From contig NZ_JAYERP010000001.1 in NCBI RefSeq assembly GCF_034718895.1, positions 186,001 through 250,000 of the forward strand: a stretch of DNA of 64,000 nt. The letters are read 5' to 3'. The notes beneath the pieces were generated by a model. That model searched no databases, was not told the origin of the DNA, and saw nothing but the letters and a program-made list of their open reading frames with translations. Made by a program: the position numbers and the translations under genes. Below, one piece after another: positions 1 to 7,295 of the stretch. The DNA comes from Paenibacillus phoenicis. GTDB lineage: Bacteria > Bacillota > Bacilli > Paenibacillales > Paenibacillaceae. Positions within the stretch are counted from its first letter, which is position 1; the number at the start of each line of letters is the position of its first letter.

Positions 1-177
1 TACCGGAACCCGCAGAAGAAGGATACCTATGGCCCGGATGCTGCAGCGATTCGCCGGTTGGTGGTTCAGAAGCACGATGGAACGGAGCTTGCGGTTGAAG
101 GCGCCGTGATCGACGGTGAGTTAGCGGAGGAGGTCCGCAGCGGCAAGGTGCGGCGGATTGAAGCGGAGTTGGCTTAA
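1..177 (+). CDS. C-terminal end of an unidentified protein (partial)
   Basis: An open frame enters from the left edge and stops with TAA at 175-177, giving the last 58 residues of a protein. The tail is charged (GELAEEVRSGKVRRIEAEL) and has no motif I recognise. A strong terminator follows, so this is the end of a transcription unit. The function cannot be stated from this piece. Confidence 0.6.
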   Translation, partial: YRNPQKKDTYGPDAAAIRRLVVQKHDGTELAVEGAVIDGELAEEVRSGKVRRIEAELA

Positions 178-206
178 CAGAACGGATAACAGCGTCATGA
201 ATAAAT

Positions 207-258
207 ACTCCGGATAGGTAATGGACAGCAATGCCTGCTACCTTCCGGAGTTTTTTTA
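207..258 (+). terminator. Rho-independent terminator
   Basis: CTCCGGATAGGTA pairs with TACCTTCCGGAG (one bulged base) and is followed by seven T. It closes the transcript of the truncated gene at the left edge. The next 210 bases up to the histidine kinase are AT-rich. They hold a TATAAT at 447-452, too close to the kinase start to be its certain promoter, and no other clear element. Confidence 0.85.
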
Positions 259-470
259 ATAGAAAATGAAAACTATTCATAGATAAAACCACTTATCCAA
301 GGTAAAATAACTGTGGCACGTTTCTTCTAAAAAAAATTATCACTATTTCCATAAATTGAAGGTTATTGCGAGATTTTAATCGAATGGTTTAAAGTAGCCC
401 TACTCAGATCCTTTCGAACTGAGGCGCGTCAACCGGGTTAACACTTTATAATATCTCCAGAGGTGCTCTA

Positions 471-2390
471 ATGAAGTCTTTGATCAAAGGATTTGTCGTC
501 TTGTTTGTCATATTCATTGCTGCTTTTTACGGCATCATTTTTAGAAATTCGGGTGCAGCGGGCTCGGAGGTACAGCAAATCAGAAACTGGCAGGTCACTT
601 GGACGGACCGGCTGGATCCTAATCCGAGCAAGGAATGGCTTGAGGGACTGGACGGCTGGACGAGTGTAAGCGCGGGAGAAGAGAACCCGGTGAAGCCGGA
701 TAAGGGCATGGTTCAGTGGATCAAAATCACGCTTCCCCAAATAACGGAAAATTCCCAGGTCGTATTGATCGATAAAATATATGGTAAACACATTACGGTA
801 AGTTTGGATGGAGCCAAAGTCTTCGAATCCCAGCGCAAATTTAACTTTAGCATCAACAGCGTGCTGGTGCCGGTGTCTTCGCACAATTCGGGTCAAACGC
901 TGTATATCGGCGTATCCTCGACGACAAATACGATCGGGATCTTTGACCCGATTCGAATCGGAAATAACCAGGAATTGATCAAGAGCTTTGTGCGCGGCAA
1001 CATCACCGACTTAATTTTGGGCAGCACGCTGATCTTCATCGCGGTGATTATGCTGTTCTGTTCTGTTTTTCTGAAGTATGTGAATATGCCGATGTGGTTC
1101 TCGCTGTGTGCGGTCATTTTTTCCAGCGGCTTGCTTGTGCTGACGTATTCTCCGTTTGTATTTTGGCTGTTTGACTATACGACGGCGGGCAGAATACTGG
1201 TGGTGATGTTTGACCTGGCTTTGTTCATCCTGCTTCCTTCGTTTATCTTTTTCTTTGAAAAAATCTTTGGTCCCGGATATTTTGCTTTAATCCGGCGTTC
1301 GCGCAAAGTGTTTGTGGTCTTCTCCGCGCTCTGTATGCTACTGCTGTTAGCGAACGAGTTGTCCGGTAATCGCTACTATGATGTCTATAAGCTCATTACG
1401 ACTCAATTTGCAGGTTATCTGATTATTGCGCAATTTCTGATCTTGGCTGGCATTTTAACCGTTTATGTAGCGAAAGGGAACAAAGAGGCGCTGATCTTTC
1501 TGGCCGGGGTACTCTCGTTCACGCTGCTATCCGCAGGCGAATTGATTTGGTATTACTATTACGACGGATACTATAAGCTGTTTTTGTGGAAATTAGGCAT
1601 CGTTTGCTTCTTGACCTCGTTGATTATCATCTTGGGCCGAAGATTTGCGGAGAATCACCGGCAAGTCGTGGAATACTCCAAGCAGTTGGAGATGTTTAAT
1701 AACGAGCTGCAGCGTTCGGAGAAAATGGAGATCATCAGCGAATTAGCCGCTTCGGTCGCCCACGAGGTCCGCAACCCGCTGCAGGTGACCCGAGGCTTTC
1801 TGCAACTGCTCGTTGAGAAGCAGCAGAATTCGGACAAGGTGTATTTAAGCATGGCGTTGGAAGAGCTTGATCGCGCTTCGGCGATTATTACGGACTTCCT
1901 CACTTTCGCCAAGCCGGAAGGCGGCAAGGTGACGACGCTGAACGTGCTGGAAGAATTTATTCATATCGAAGGGATCCTGATTCCTCTAGCGAATTTGCAG
2001 GGGGGCAAAATCACGGTTCATATTCCTAAAAACCTTTATGTGCGCGGCAATTCTTCCAAATTCAAGCAAGCATTTATCAATATCATCAAGAATAGTATTG
2101 AAGCACTTCGGGGCGAAGGCGACATCCAAATTTGGAGCTATGAAGAAAACGACGATGTGGTGATCCATATCAAGGACAACGGCGAGGGGATGGACGAAGA
2201 AGTGCTGGCCCGCTTGGGTGAGCCTTATTTCTCCAACAAAACGAAGGGGACGGGGCTAGGTTTGATGGTGACGTTCCGGATTATTGAGGTGATGAACGGT
2301 CAAATTCATTTTACGAGCAAAAAAGGAGCAGGGACCGAAGTCGTTATCCGCTTCCCCTCCGTTCAAGTTGAGGAGTATGCGATGGGATAA
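471..2390 (+). CDS. Membrane sensor histidine kinase with 7TM-type sensor region
   Basis: This 639-residue protein is probably a sensor kinase in the cytoplasmic membrane. An N-terminal anchor (about residues 7-25) precedes an extracytoplasmic stretch (about 30-175), which may be a jelly-roll sensor of the 7TMR-DISM kind. About seven hydrophobic segments follow (175-395). A HisKA domain has the phospho-acceptor His431 in HEVRNPLQ, and the HATPase domain shows NIIKNSIEA, DNGEGM and GTGLGL. The H-box resembles Bacillus sporulation kinases (KinA-E type) rather than the HisKA_3 of ComP. No response regulator is adjacent. The gene converges on a precursor-peptide gene 44 bases downstream. The RBS AGAGGTG precedes the ATG. 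The kinase assignment is firm; the ligand is unknown. Confidence 0.9.
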   Translation: MKSLIKGFVVLFVIFIAAFYGIIFRNSGAAGSEVQQIRNWQVTWTDRLDPNPSKEWLEGLDGWTSVSAGEENPVKPDKGMVQWIKITLPQITENSQVVLIDKIYGKHITVSLDGAKVFESQRKFNFSINSVLVPVSSHNSGQTLYIGVSSTTNTIGIFDPIRIGNNQELIKSFVRGNITDLILGSTLIFIAVIMLFCSVFLKYVNMPMWFSLCAVIFSSGLLVLTYSPFVFWLFDYTTAGRILVVMFDLALFILLPSFIFFFEKIFGPGYFALIRRSRKVFVVFSALCMLLLLANELSGNRYYDVYKLITTQFAGYLIIAQFLILAGILTVYVAKGNKEALIFLAGVLSFTLLSAGELIWYYYYDGYYKLFLWKLGIVCFLTSLIIILGRRFAENHRQVVEYSKQLEMFNNELQRSEKMEIISELAASVAHEVRNPLQVTRGFLQLLVEKQQNSDKVYLSMALEELDRASAIITDFLTFAKPEGGKVTTLNVLEEFIHIEGILIPLANLQGGKITVHIPKNLYVRGNSSKFKQAFINIIKNSIEALRGEGDIQIWSYEENDDVVIHIKDNGEGMDEEVLARLGEPYFSNKTKGTGLGLMVTFRIIEVMNGQIHFTSKKGAGTEVVIRFPSVQVEEYAMG

Positions 2391-2434
2391 GTTCGTTCGG
2401 TCCCTGCCTGAGTGCTAGCGAAGATCGGTAGGGG

Positions 2435-2680
2435 TTATTCGCCCCAGATTCCTGCTGGTTTGATTTTGCTCATAACAACTTTCTCCGGTTGAGGCGGCAG
2501 TACGACGTAAAATTCGTCCGTGCTCTCCTCTACTGCTTTGATTTTGATGTGATCCGGGAGAACTACACCGAGTGCCTCCTGGATCGCAGCTTTCGGGTCG
2601 GCAAGTAGCTTCGCTTTGAAGCTAGGATCTTGCCAAGCTTTTTCAACAACTTGCGTTTGAAGGAGCGCTCCTGATGTCAT
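2435..2680 (-). CDS. NHLP-type RiPP precursor peptide with ComX-like C-terminus
   Basis: An 81-residue peptide. Residues about 14-62 match the nitrile-hydratase-alpha-like leader (NHLP) pattern of proteusin-type precursors: KAWQDPSFKAKLLADPKAA, then EALGVVLPDHIKIKAVEE, then FYVVLPP. The usual acidic LSDEELEAVAGG segment before a double-glycine cut is missing. The short C-terminal part is PEKVVMSKIKPAGIWGE, with Trp79 third from the end. Prenylated ComX of B. subtilis 168 ends QWGD and that of RO-E-2 ends GIFWEQ (recalled, not searched), so the end strongly resembles a prenyl-Trp pheromone. It lies 69 bases downstream of, and on the same strand as, an isoprenoid-synthase-fold gene. No YcaO, LanM, radical SAM or peptidase-exporter gene is nearby. 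The precursor class is well supported; the modification is inference. Confidence 0.85.
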   Translation of the reverse strand: MTSGALLQTQVVEKAWQDPSFKAKLLADPKAAIQEALGVVLPDHIKIKAVEESTDEFYVVLPPQPEKVVMSKIKPAGIWGE

Positions 2681-2749
2681 AAGATCACCCTTTCTCAGAA
2701 AAAATAGTTATATTTTCCTTATTACTATAACATGGAATTCGATAGAACG

Positions 2750-3697
2750 CTAGGATAGGATCTTCTGATTTGCCAACCAATAGGCTAAACCGCCTTGGGC
2801 TAGCAAACTCCGCTCATCTCTTAAACTTTCTGCTCCCTGCCGGAGATTGGTTCTGAGATAATCGTGGAACTCGTGTAAGTGCGTCAGACCCGGGGCATTC
2901 ACCTCTAAAATTGCTGCATTCTGATCCGTTCGTTCGGCAAAAATGAACAGGATGTCCCGCACATGCAAGGCGTGTTTGACTTCATCCGGTGTAGGTCTGC
3001 GATCCGATGGAATTTGCAGTTCGTGCTGCACGACGGAAATCAGAGAATTATAGCTTCCTTCTCGTAAATCTTTCTCCCAATCCTCCCAATCATCCAGCAT
3101 CTGGAGCGTCACCAATACGGCATCAACGGCGGCTTCGAAAGGAGCAATCAGCCGGTCGTGTTCGGTCAGGAGCAGCATGCCAGCCACGGACAGCTTTACA
3201 GGGGAAGCTTTATGCGCAATGCGAACCGGGTTGTCTTGGAAGAAATCATGTTGATTTTCTAACAAGACCGCTTCCGCCCATTCTGCAGCATATTTCCGGT
3301 AATAACTCCAAAACGGGGAATCGGAAGCGTACAAAGCGGCGTAAATGCGAGTAAATTCAAGTTGAAGCAAATTCGCCAGCGGCAGCTTCCACTTGTCCCC
3401 CGCCTCTGGATTGTCCATCACTTCATCGATTAAATGGTAATGCAGCATGACCAAGATCATGGCTACGGTTAACTCGCGGCTGAGCTCCGGCTTGGCGCCG
3501 GCAGCCTCCTGCATCCAGAATGGCAGTAAATAGCATATGTAGTTCTGGGAGCCAGATTTTTTCAACGCGTGGAATTTCCCCAAGTAATTGAGGCCATGTC
3601 CTCGAAATTCCTCCGGCAGCCCGGAAAGAATCGTCTCGGCCTGATCGAAAGCCGCCGCTAAATCCTTTTCATAGCTATGAAACCAATTCCAGTTCAT
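2750..3697 (-). CDS. ComQ-like class I isoprenoid enzyme (candidate peptide prenyltransferase)
   Basis: A 315-residue, mostly helical, soluble protein. Two aspartate-rich metal/diphosphate motifs are visible: LIDEVMDNP (D91, D95) and MLDDWEDWEKDLREG (D202, D203, D206, D210). Their spacing fits the trans-prenyltransferase/terpene-synthase fold, as do the length and the degenerate first motif of ComQ. ComQ (about 300 residues) attaches farnesyl or geranyl to Trp of ComX. The RBS AAGGGAGG sits just upstream of the ATG, and the gene is the first of a two-gene unit with the precursor peptide. It could instead make a small terpenoid. Its position as the only modifying enzyme beside a Trp-ended RiPP precursor favours peptide prenylation. 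The fold is fairly sure, the substrate is not. Confidence 0.75.
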   Translation of the reverse strand: MNWNWFHSYEKDLAAAFDQAETILSGLPEEFRGHGLNYLGKFHALKKSGSQNYICYLLPFWMQEAAGAKPELSRELTVAMILVMLHYHLIDEVMDNPEAGDKWKLPLANLLQLEFTRIYAALYASDSPFWSYYRKYAAEWAEAVLLENQHDFFQDNPVRIAHKASPVKLSVAGMLLLTEHDRLIAPFEAAVDAVLVTLQMLDDWEDWEKDLREGSYNSLISVVQHELQIPSDRRPTPDEVKHALHVRDILFIFAERTDQNAAILEVNAPGLTHLHEFHDYLRTNLRQGAESLRDERSLLAQGGLAYWLANQKILS

Positions 3698-3732
3698 AAA
3701 TCGAACCTCCCTTATTAGGAACCATCCTCTTC

Positions 3733-3738
3733 ATTATA
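3733..3738 (-). promoter_or_regulatory. -10 box of the isoprenoid enzyme/precursor unit
   Basis: The minus strand reads TATAAT here, 36 bases before the start codon of the ComQ-like gene. No good -35 hexamer stands at 17 bases, so the promoter may need an activator. Confidence 0.45.
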
Positions 3739-3780
3739 TAGGAAAATTTGTAGACAAGGTAGTTTGCTAGAAACTCAGCA

Positions 3781-3805
3781 AAGCCCCTTAGGATAAAAGG
3801 GGCTT
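3781..3805 (-). terminator. Terminator hairpin after ytaF-like gene
   Basis: AAGCCCCTT pairs with AAGGGGCTT around a seven-base loop, 20 bases past the stop of the minus-strand ytaF-like gene. The following T run is short. Confidence 0.6.
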
Positions 3806-3824
3806 CGCTAATCGTGTGCGATGT

Positions 3825-4442
3825 TTAAAAGAGTTGATGAATGCCAATGAGGATTAACAGCAGGCCGGAAATGACAGTGGCCCGGTTTCCGAATTTCTCC
3901 GCGGCGACCTTCTCGGCAAAGCCGGCGCATGCGGCCAGCAACAGGTAGCTGAACAAGCCAACGGACAGCGAAGTATACCAGATGTTCAGTTGGGTGATAC
4001 CGGCATTAAAGCCGCCGGCCAGCGCATTCATGGCCAAGGCGATCCCCAGGACAATCGATTCGCCAAGACTGATGGATTTGGAGCTGTCCTTGTCTGCTTC
4101 TTCAGGATTGCGCAGCAAGCGGGTCAGCGGATTGACGTCATCCTCCTCCTGGATAGCTATGTTCTTCTTCTCCAGAAATGGCTGCAATAGTACCCATACG
4201 CCAACCCCAATGATCACAATCGTCCCCAACAACTGTCCGATCCAGGGATGGACCCACGAGGATAACCAGCTTCCGAAATAACCCGACACCAGAGTGGCCA
4301 AGAAGGAGATGGCGGCGATGGCCAGATTGGAATACCATGGAATGCGGATTTTTCGTACTCCGTAGGCGATACCGACTCCCGCATTATCCAAGTTGGACGC
4401 GATTCCAATGGCGATGACGGCCAACAGACTGTAAGAACCCAT
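3825..4442 (-). CDS. ytaF: YtaF-like sporulation membrane protein, MntP/LysE-type fold
   Basis: About 205 residues with six predicted membrane spans in two halves, separated by a charged loop (EEDDVNPLTRLLRNPEEADK). The internal repeat SNLDNAGVGIAYG / LAMNALAGGFNAG, with Asp and Asn in the first and fourth spans, is typical of the MntP-like manganese exporter group that includes B. subtilis YtaF, a sporulation protein of unclear function. The start is set at the ATG at 4442, which has AAAGGAG seven bases upstream; a longer frame to 4466 lacks an RBS. Metal transport is possible but unproven for YtaF members. Confidence 0.8.
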   Translation of the reverse strand: MGSYSLLAVIAIGIASNLDNAGVGIAYGVRKIRIPWYSNLAIAAISFLATLVSGYFGSWLSSWVHPWIGQLLGTIVIIGVGVWVLLQPFLEKKNIAIQEEDDVNPLTRLLRNPEEADKDSSKSISLGESIVLGIALAMNALAGGFNAGITQLNIWYTSLSVGLFSYLLLAACAGFAEKVAAEKFGNRATVISGLLLILIGIHQLF

Positions 4443-4602
4443 GATGTTCGCTCCTTTGCAATACATGATGACACAGCATATGCCCAGAAGAGGGAAATGG
4501 TTTATGGCCTAGCGTCGTCTTGTTTGCAGGGACAGCCGGAACTGATGATAAAGGGTTTCCATTGTATTCAATAAAGTAGTATAATGTCCACAAGGATACT
4601 CG

Positions 4603-4830
4603 ATGGGAGTGATAAATGTGCTTGAAAACTTGTTGCGTCCGTCTCATTTGCTGCTTCTAGTCATCGCAGCATTGTTGTTATTTGGTCCCAGCAAGCTGCC
4701 GGAATTAGGGCGCAGCTTTGGCACGATGCTCAAGGAATTTAAGAGAGGCGCGCGCGGGGAGATTCTCGAAGACGAGCAGCCGCAGAAAGCGGAAGTTCAA
4801 CCCGCTGCAGATACGAATAAATCATCTTGA
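4603..4830 (+). CDS. tatA: Sec-independent translocase subunit TatA (orphan copy)
   Basis: A 75-residue TatA: one N-terminal membrane helix (LLLLVIAALLLFGP), the FGPSKLPELGRS hinge, an amphipathic helix (GTMLKEFKRGARG) and an acidic tail. TatA oligomers form the twin-arginine pore with TatC in the cytoplasmic membrane. No tatC lies here; a second tatA stands beside tatC at 46.2-47.3 kb. Either the ATG at 4603 (AAGGA upstream) or the GTG at 4618 (GGGAG upstream) could be the start. It may be a B. subtilis TatAc-like extra copy. Confidence 0.9.
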   Translation: MGVINVLENLLRPSHLLLLVIAALLLFGPSKLPELGRSFGTMLKEFKRGARGEILEDEQPQKAEVQPAADTNKSS

Positions 4831-4841
4831 TGCCAATAAAC

Positions 4842-4867
4842 GAGACTCCGATGGGGTCTTTTTTTTG
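4842..4867 (+). terminator. Terminator after orphan tatA
   Basis: A short stem (AGACTCC/GGGGTCT, one mismatch) is followed directly by eight T, 12 bases after the tatA stop. Confidence 0.7.
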
Positions 4868-4886
4868 TGAGGTTGTTATCGCGATC

Positions 4887-4929
4887 AAAAAAGCGCGTGC
4901 TGCCGGGAATACCCGGGCACGCGCTTTTT
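4887..4929 (-). terminator. Terminator after the WecA-like gene (bidirectional)
   Basis: AAAAAAGCGCGTGC pairs with GCACGCGCTTTTT around a small internal CCGGG/CCCGG hairpin. It has A and T runs on both sides and serves the minus-strand gene ending at 4966. Confidence 0.85.
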
Positions 4930-4965
4930 GGCTTGAACGGCGGGAAGGCCGTTTGCTTTCGTGCG

Positions 4966-5886
4966 TTAGACTTGCAACAGCAGAAGAATGATGGACGACA
5001 GTCCCAGACAGGTGCTGATCAGGTACAGGAACATAACCACCTGCTTCTGATTTAACCCGGCCCGAAGCAGCCGATAATGGACTTGGCTGGCATCGGCGAC
5101 GTAAGGTGATTTTCCTTGCAGCATCCGCTTGATCACGACAAACAGATTATCGAAAATCGGTACGCCGAGGGCAAGCACCGGAATAAACAGGGACAGGACC
5201 GTAGCTTGCTTGAAGGCGCCGTCCAGTGCGATCACCGCCAGCATAAACCCAAGGAACGTAGCTCCGGCATCGCCCATAAAAACTTTGGCCGGCGGCTTGT
5301 TGTACCGCAGGTAGGCCAGCGTTACCCCAATCAGGGCAACCGAGAGCATCGCGGAGTTGGTTTGCCCTTTGGTTAAGGCCACCACAAACAGCGTCACGGC
5401 CGAGATCGCGGATAATCCTCCGGCCAAGCCGTCCAATCCGTCCGAGAAATTGATGACGGTGGTGACGCCAAAGATCCAGAGAATCGTTAAAATGAACTGA
5501 AGCCAGGCCGGCAACAGGACATAATCGCCGCTAAACGGATTTACAAAGCCACTGAAGGTGATGCCGGATGCATAAACCAGCACTGCAGCGGACACTTGGA
5601 CGATCAGTTTAGGCAGCGCCGGAAAGTCTTTGCCTTTGGTTTTGTACCAGTCGTCGATGGTCCCAATGGCCAGCAAAAGCACCCCGCCGGCAAACAGCGC
5701 TCCCGTCTCCCAGGAGAAGTTGCGCGTAAACAGCAGGTATGCAATGAAGAACCCGGCAAATATCGCATAGCTGGCCGTCAGCGGAATCGGCTGACGATGG
5801 ATCTTGCGTTCGACGTCCGCTCGGGGTTTGTCCACGAAGTCCAGGCGGAAGGCCAGCTTACCGAGCGGGGGAATCAGGAAATACAC
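4966..5886 (-). CDS. Undecaprenyl-phosphate sugar-1-phosphate transferase (WecA/TagO/MraY family)
   Basis: A polytopic glycosyltransferase-4 family protein that probably loads GlcNAc-1-phosphate on undecaprenyl phosphate for teichoic acid or other wall glycans. Family landmarks are AIGTIDDWYKTKG (catalytic Asp pair), VINFSDGLDGLAGG, VFMGDAGATFLGF and a weakened His motif (SQVHYRLL). The GTG at 5886 begins mid-helix and has no RBS. In frame upstream lie 13 more hydrophobic codons (ILYLCTFLLSFLI) starting with ATT at 5925, which has GGTGGTGAG seven bases before it. The real start may therefore be an ATT codon, which would complete the first membrane span. It is monocistronic between terminators. 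MraY itself is unlikely because there is no mur context. Confidence 0.85.
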   Translation of the reverse strand: MYFLIPPLGKLAFRLDFVDKPRADVERKIHRQPIPLTASYAIFAGFFIAYLLFTRNFSWETGALFAGGVLLLAIGTIDDWYKTKGKDFPALPKLIVQVSAAVLVYASGITFSGFVNPFSGDYVLLPAWLQFILTILWIFGVTTVINFSDGLDGLAGGLSAISAVTLFVVALTKGQTNSAMLSVALIGVTLAYLRYNKPPAKVFMGDAGATFLGFMLAVIALDGAFKQATVLSLFIPVLALGVPIFDNLFVVIKRMLQGKSPYVADASQVHYRLLRAGLNQKQVVMFLYLISTCLGLSSIILLLLQV

Positions 5887-6126
5887 GATCAGAAACGATA
5901 ACAGAAAAGTACATAAGTATAAAATCGCTACTCACCACCAGATGTTAGACTCAGGCTATTGATTATTATAAAAAGAAATCGGGACAATGTCGAATACTTG
6001 TATCACCCGCATCATAACGTGAAGATGAACGAAAGGGCAATAATGTGGTACATTAGAGTAGATACGACTGCTTTTGCAGATTAACTGCGTTGGATAACCT
6101 TTTAGGCAGGTACGGAGGGATTTGGA

Positions 6127-6507
6127 ATGCAAGACGATTACGCGCGCAAGCTGGAAGACCAGAAAAGCTTATTTCGGCAATTAGGGATTAAGCTGGATGC
6201 GCTCTCCATTCACGAAAAAGATTTTGACGCCAAAATGCGGGGCTACGATAAGGAGGAAGTCGATCGCTTCCTGGATGACATTATCGTTGATTATGAACGC
6301 TTCTACGATATTATTACCGATCTGCTGGACAAATATAAAGAAATCCAGCGCCGGCAAGCGTATTGGGAAGAGGAGAAGAAGGCTCTGGCCCGCAGGCCTT
6401 CCTTTGATTTGGAAAATGCGGTGGATCGCAGATTGGTGGAGGACGGCATTCGCCAAGTGGAGCGAAGCCTGGAGCAATTTAAGCTGCATCTGCGCGGCGA
6501 GCGGTAA
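6127..6507 (+). CDS. DivIVA/GpsB-like cell division protein
   Basis: A 126-residue cytoplasmic protein. Residues about 20-65 match the DivIVA/GpsB N-terminal module (LSIHEKDFDAKMRGYDKEEV, then DRFLDDIIVDYERFYD). That module binds curved membrane and PBP1-type cell-wall synthases at septum and poles. A coiled coil follows (about 55-90) and then a short C-terminal helix rich in Arg and Glu. The size is close to GpsB (about 98 residues) and shorter than DivIVA (about 164). An extra 20-residue N-terminus precedes the module. The RBS TACGGAGGGA sits upstream of the ATG. A single gene with its own terminator. Confidence 0.85.
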   Translation: MQDDYARKLEDQKSLFRQLGIKLDALSIHEKDFDAKMRGYDKEEVDRFLDDIIVDYERFYDIITDLLDKYKEIQRRQAYWEEEKKALARRPSFDLENAVDRRLVEDGIRQVERSLEQFKLHLRGER

Positions 6508-6516
6508 ATGGAGTAG

Positions 6517-6554
6517 AACCGAACCGGAGGACTGTACCGGTTCGGTTCTTTTGT
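6517..6554 (+). terminator. Terminator after the DivIVA/GpsB-like gene
   Basis: AACCGAACCGG and CCGGTTCGGTT form an 11-bp perfect stem, followed by CTTTTG. Confidence 0.9.
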
Positions 6555-6629
6555 ATATGAAGGGCGGAAGAGGTGCAGAATAAACCTGATGCTTGTTGGA
6601 ATTTCATGCAATATTCATGAAAATGATGG

Positions 6630-6658
6630 TTGCATATCTAAAAGTGGAGTGGTATGAT
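6630..6658 (+). promoter_or_regulatory. SigA-type promoter of dps
   Basis: TTGCAT (6630-6635) and TATGAT (6653-6658) are separated by exactly 17 bases and precede dps by about 100 bases. Confidence 0.75.
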
Positions 6659-6667
6659 ATAAACAAG

Positions 6668-6686
6668 ATTTAGATTTAGTCTAAAT
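6668..6686 (+). promoter_or_regulatory. Inverted-repeat operator candidate of dps
   Basis: A perfect palindrome ATTTAGA-N5-TCTAAAT sits just after the expected transcription start of dps, where a repressor would block it. Dps genes are commonly under PerR or Fur, but the half-sites are not a clean PerR box (TTATAATNATTATAA). Confidence 0.5.
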
Positions 6687-6762
6687 TTAAGTTAGTTCAA
6701 GTTTTAGGTATTTGTCACAATGGCTTATCAAATAACTGATATGTTGAATGGAGGAATTCACT

Positions 6763-7227
6763 ATGGCAAACCAAACCTTAACTCAAGCAAATCAAGAACT
6801 GCAGAAACAACTGAACCTGCAAATCGCGAACTGGACGGTCCTGTACACGAAGCTGCACAATTTCCACTGGTTCGTGAAAGGTCCAAACTTCTTTACGCTT
6901 CATGAGAAATTCGAAGCCCTTTATAACGAAGCGGCTGGTTATATCGATGATATTGCCGAACGTCTGCTGGCCATTGGCGGCACACCGATCGCAACCCTGC
7001 GCGAAGCCCTTGCGACGGCCAGCATCTCCGAAGCCAGCGGCAAGGAAAGCGCTGATGAAATGGTAGCAGCCATCGTAGCGGATTTTGCGAAATTGGACAG
7101 CGAGCTGAAGGAAGGCATGGAAGCGGCAGAAAGAGCGGAAGATGAAGCCACGAGCGATCTGCTGCTCGGCATCGTCTCCTCGCTGGAGAAACACCGCTGG
7201 ATGCTGAACGCCTACCTTGGCAAATAA
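6763..7227 (+). CDS. dps: Dps-family ferritin-like DNA-protecting protein
   Basis: A 154-residue Dps/MrgA-type mini-ferritin. It forms a dodecamer that oxidises Fe(II) with peroxide, stores the iron and protects DNA. The inter-subunit ferroxidase ligands are visible: the His and Asp/Glu positions in LHNFHWFVKGPNFFTLHEKF and in YIDDIAERLLAIGG. The start is the ATG at 6763 with TGGAGGAATTC upstream; a longer frame from 6748 would place the RBS inside the gene. Monocistronic, with its own promoter, operator candidate and terminator. Confidence 0.95.
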   Translation: MANQTLTQANQELQKQLNLQIANWTVLYTKLHNFHWFVKGPNFFTLHEKFEALYNEAAGYIDDIAERLLAIGGTPIATLREALATASISEASGKESADEMVAAIVADFAKLDSELKEGMEAAERAEDEATSDLLLGIVSSLEKHRWMLNAYLGK

Positions 7228-7250
7228 GTCCTTGGCGGATACATGAAAGA

Positions 7251-7289
7251 CCTTGCCCAGCAAGCCTTCTTGCTGGGCAAGGTCTTTTT
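7251..7289 (+). terminator. Bidirectional terminator between dps and the chemoreceptor
   Basis: CCTTGCCCAGCAAG pairs with CTTGCTGGGCAAGG and is followed by TCTTTTT. It lies between the convergent dps and chemoreceptor genes. Confidence 0.9.
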
Positions 7290-7295
7290 AGCAAC

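Noticed and set aside
471-2390. Calling the kinase a true ComP
   Set aside because: Its H-box is of the HisKA/sporulation-kinase type, not HisKA_3, and no ComA-like regulator is present.
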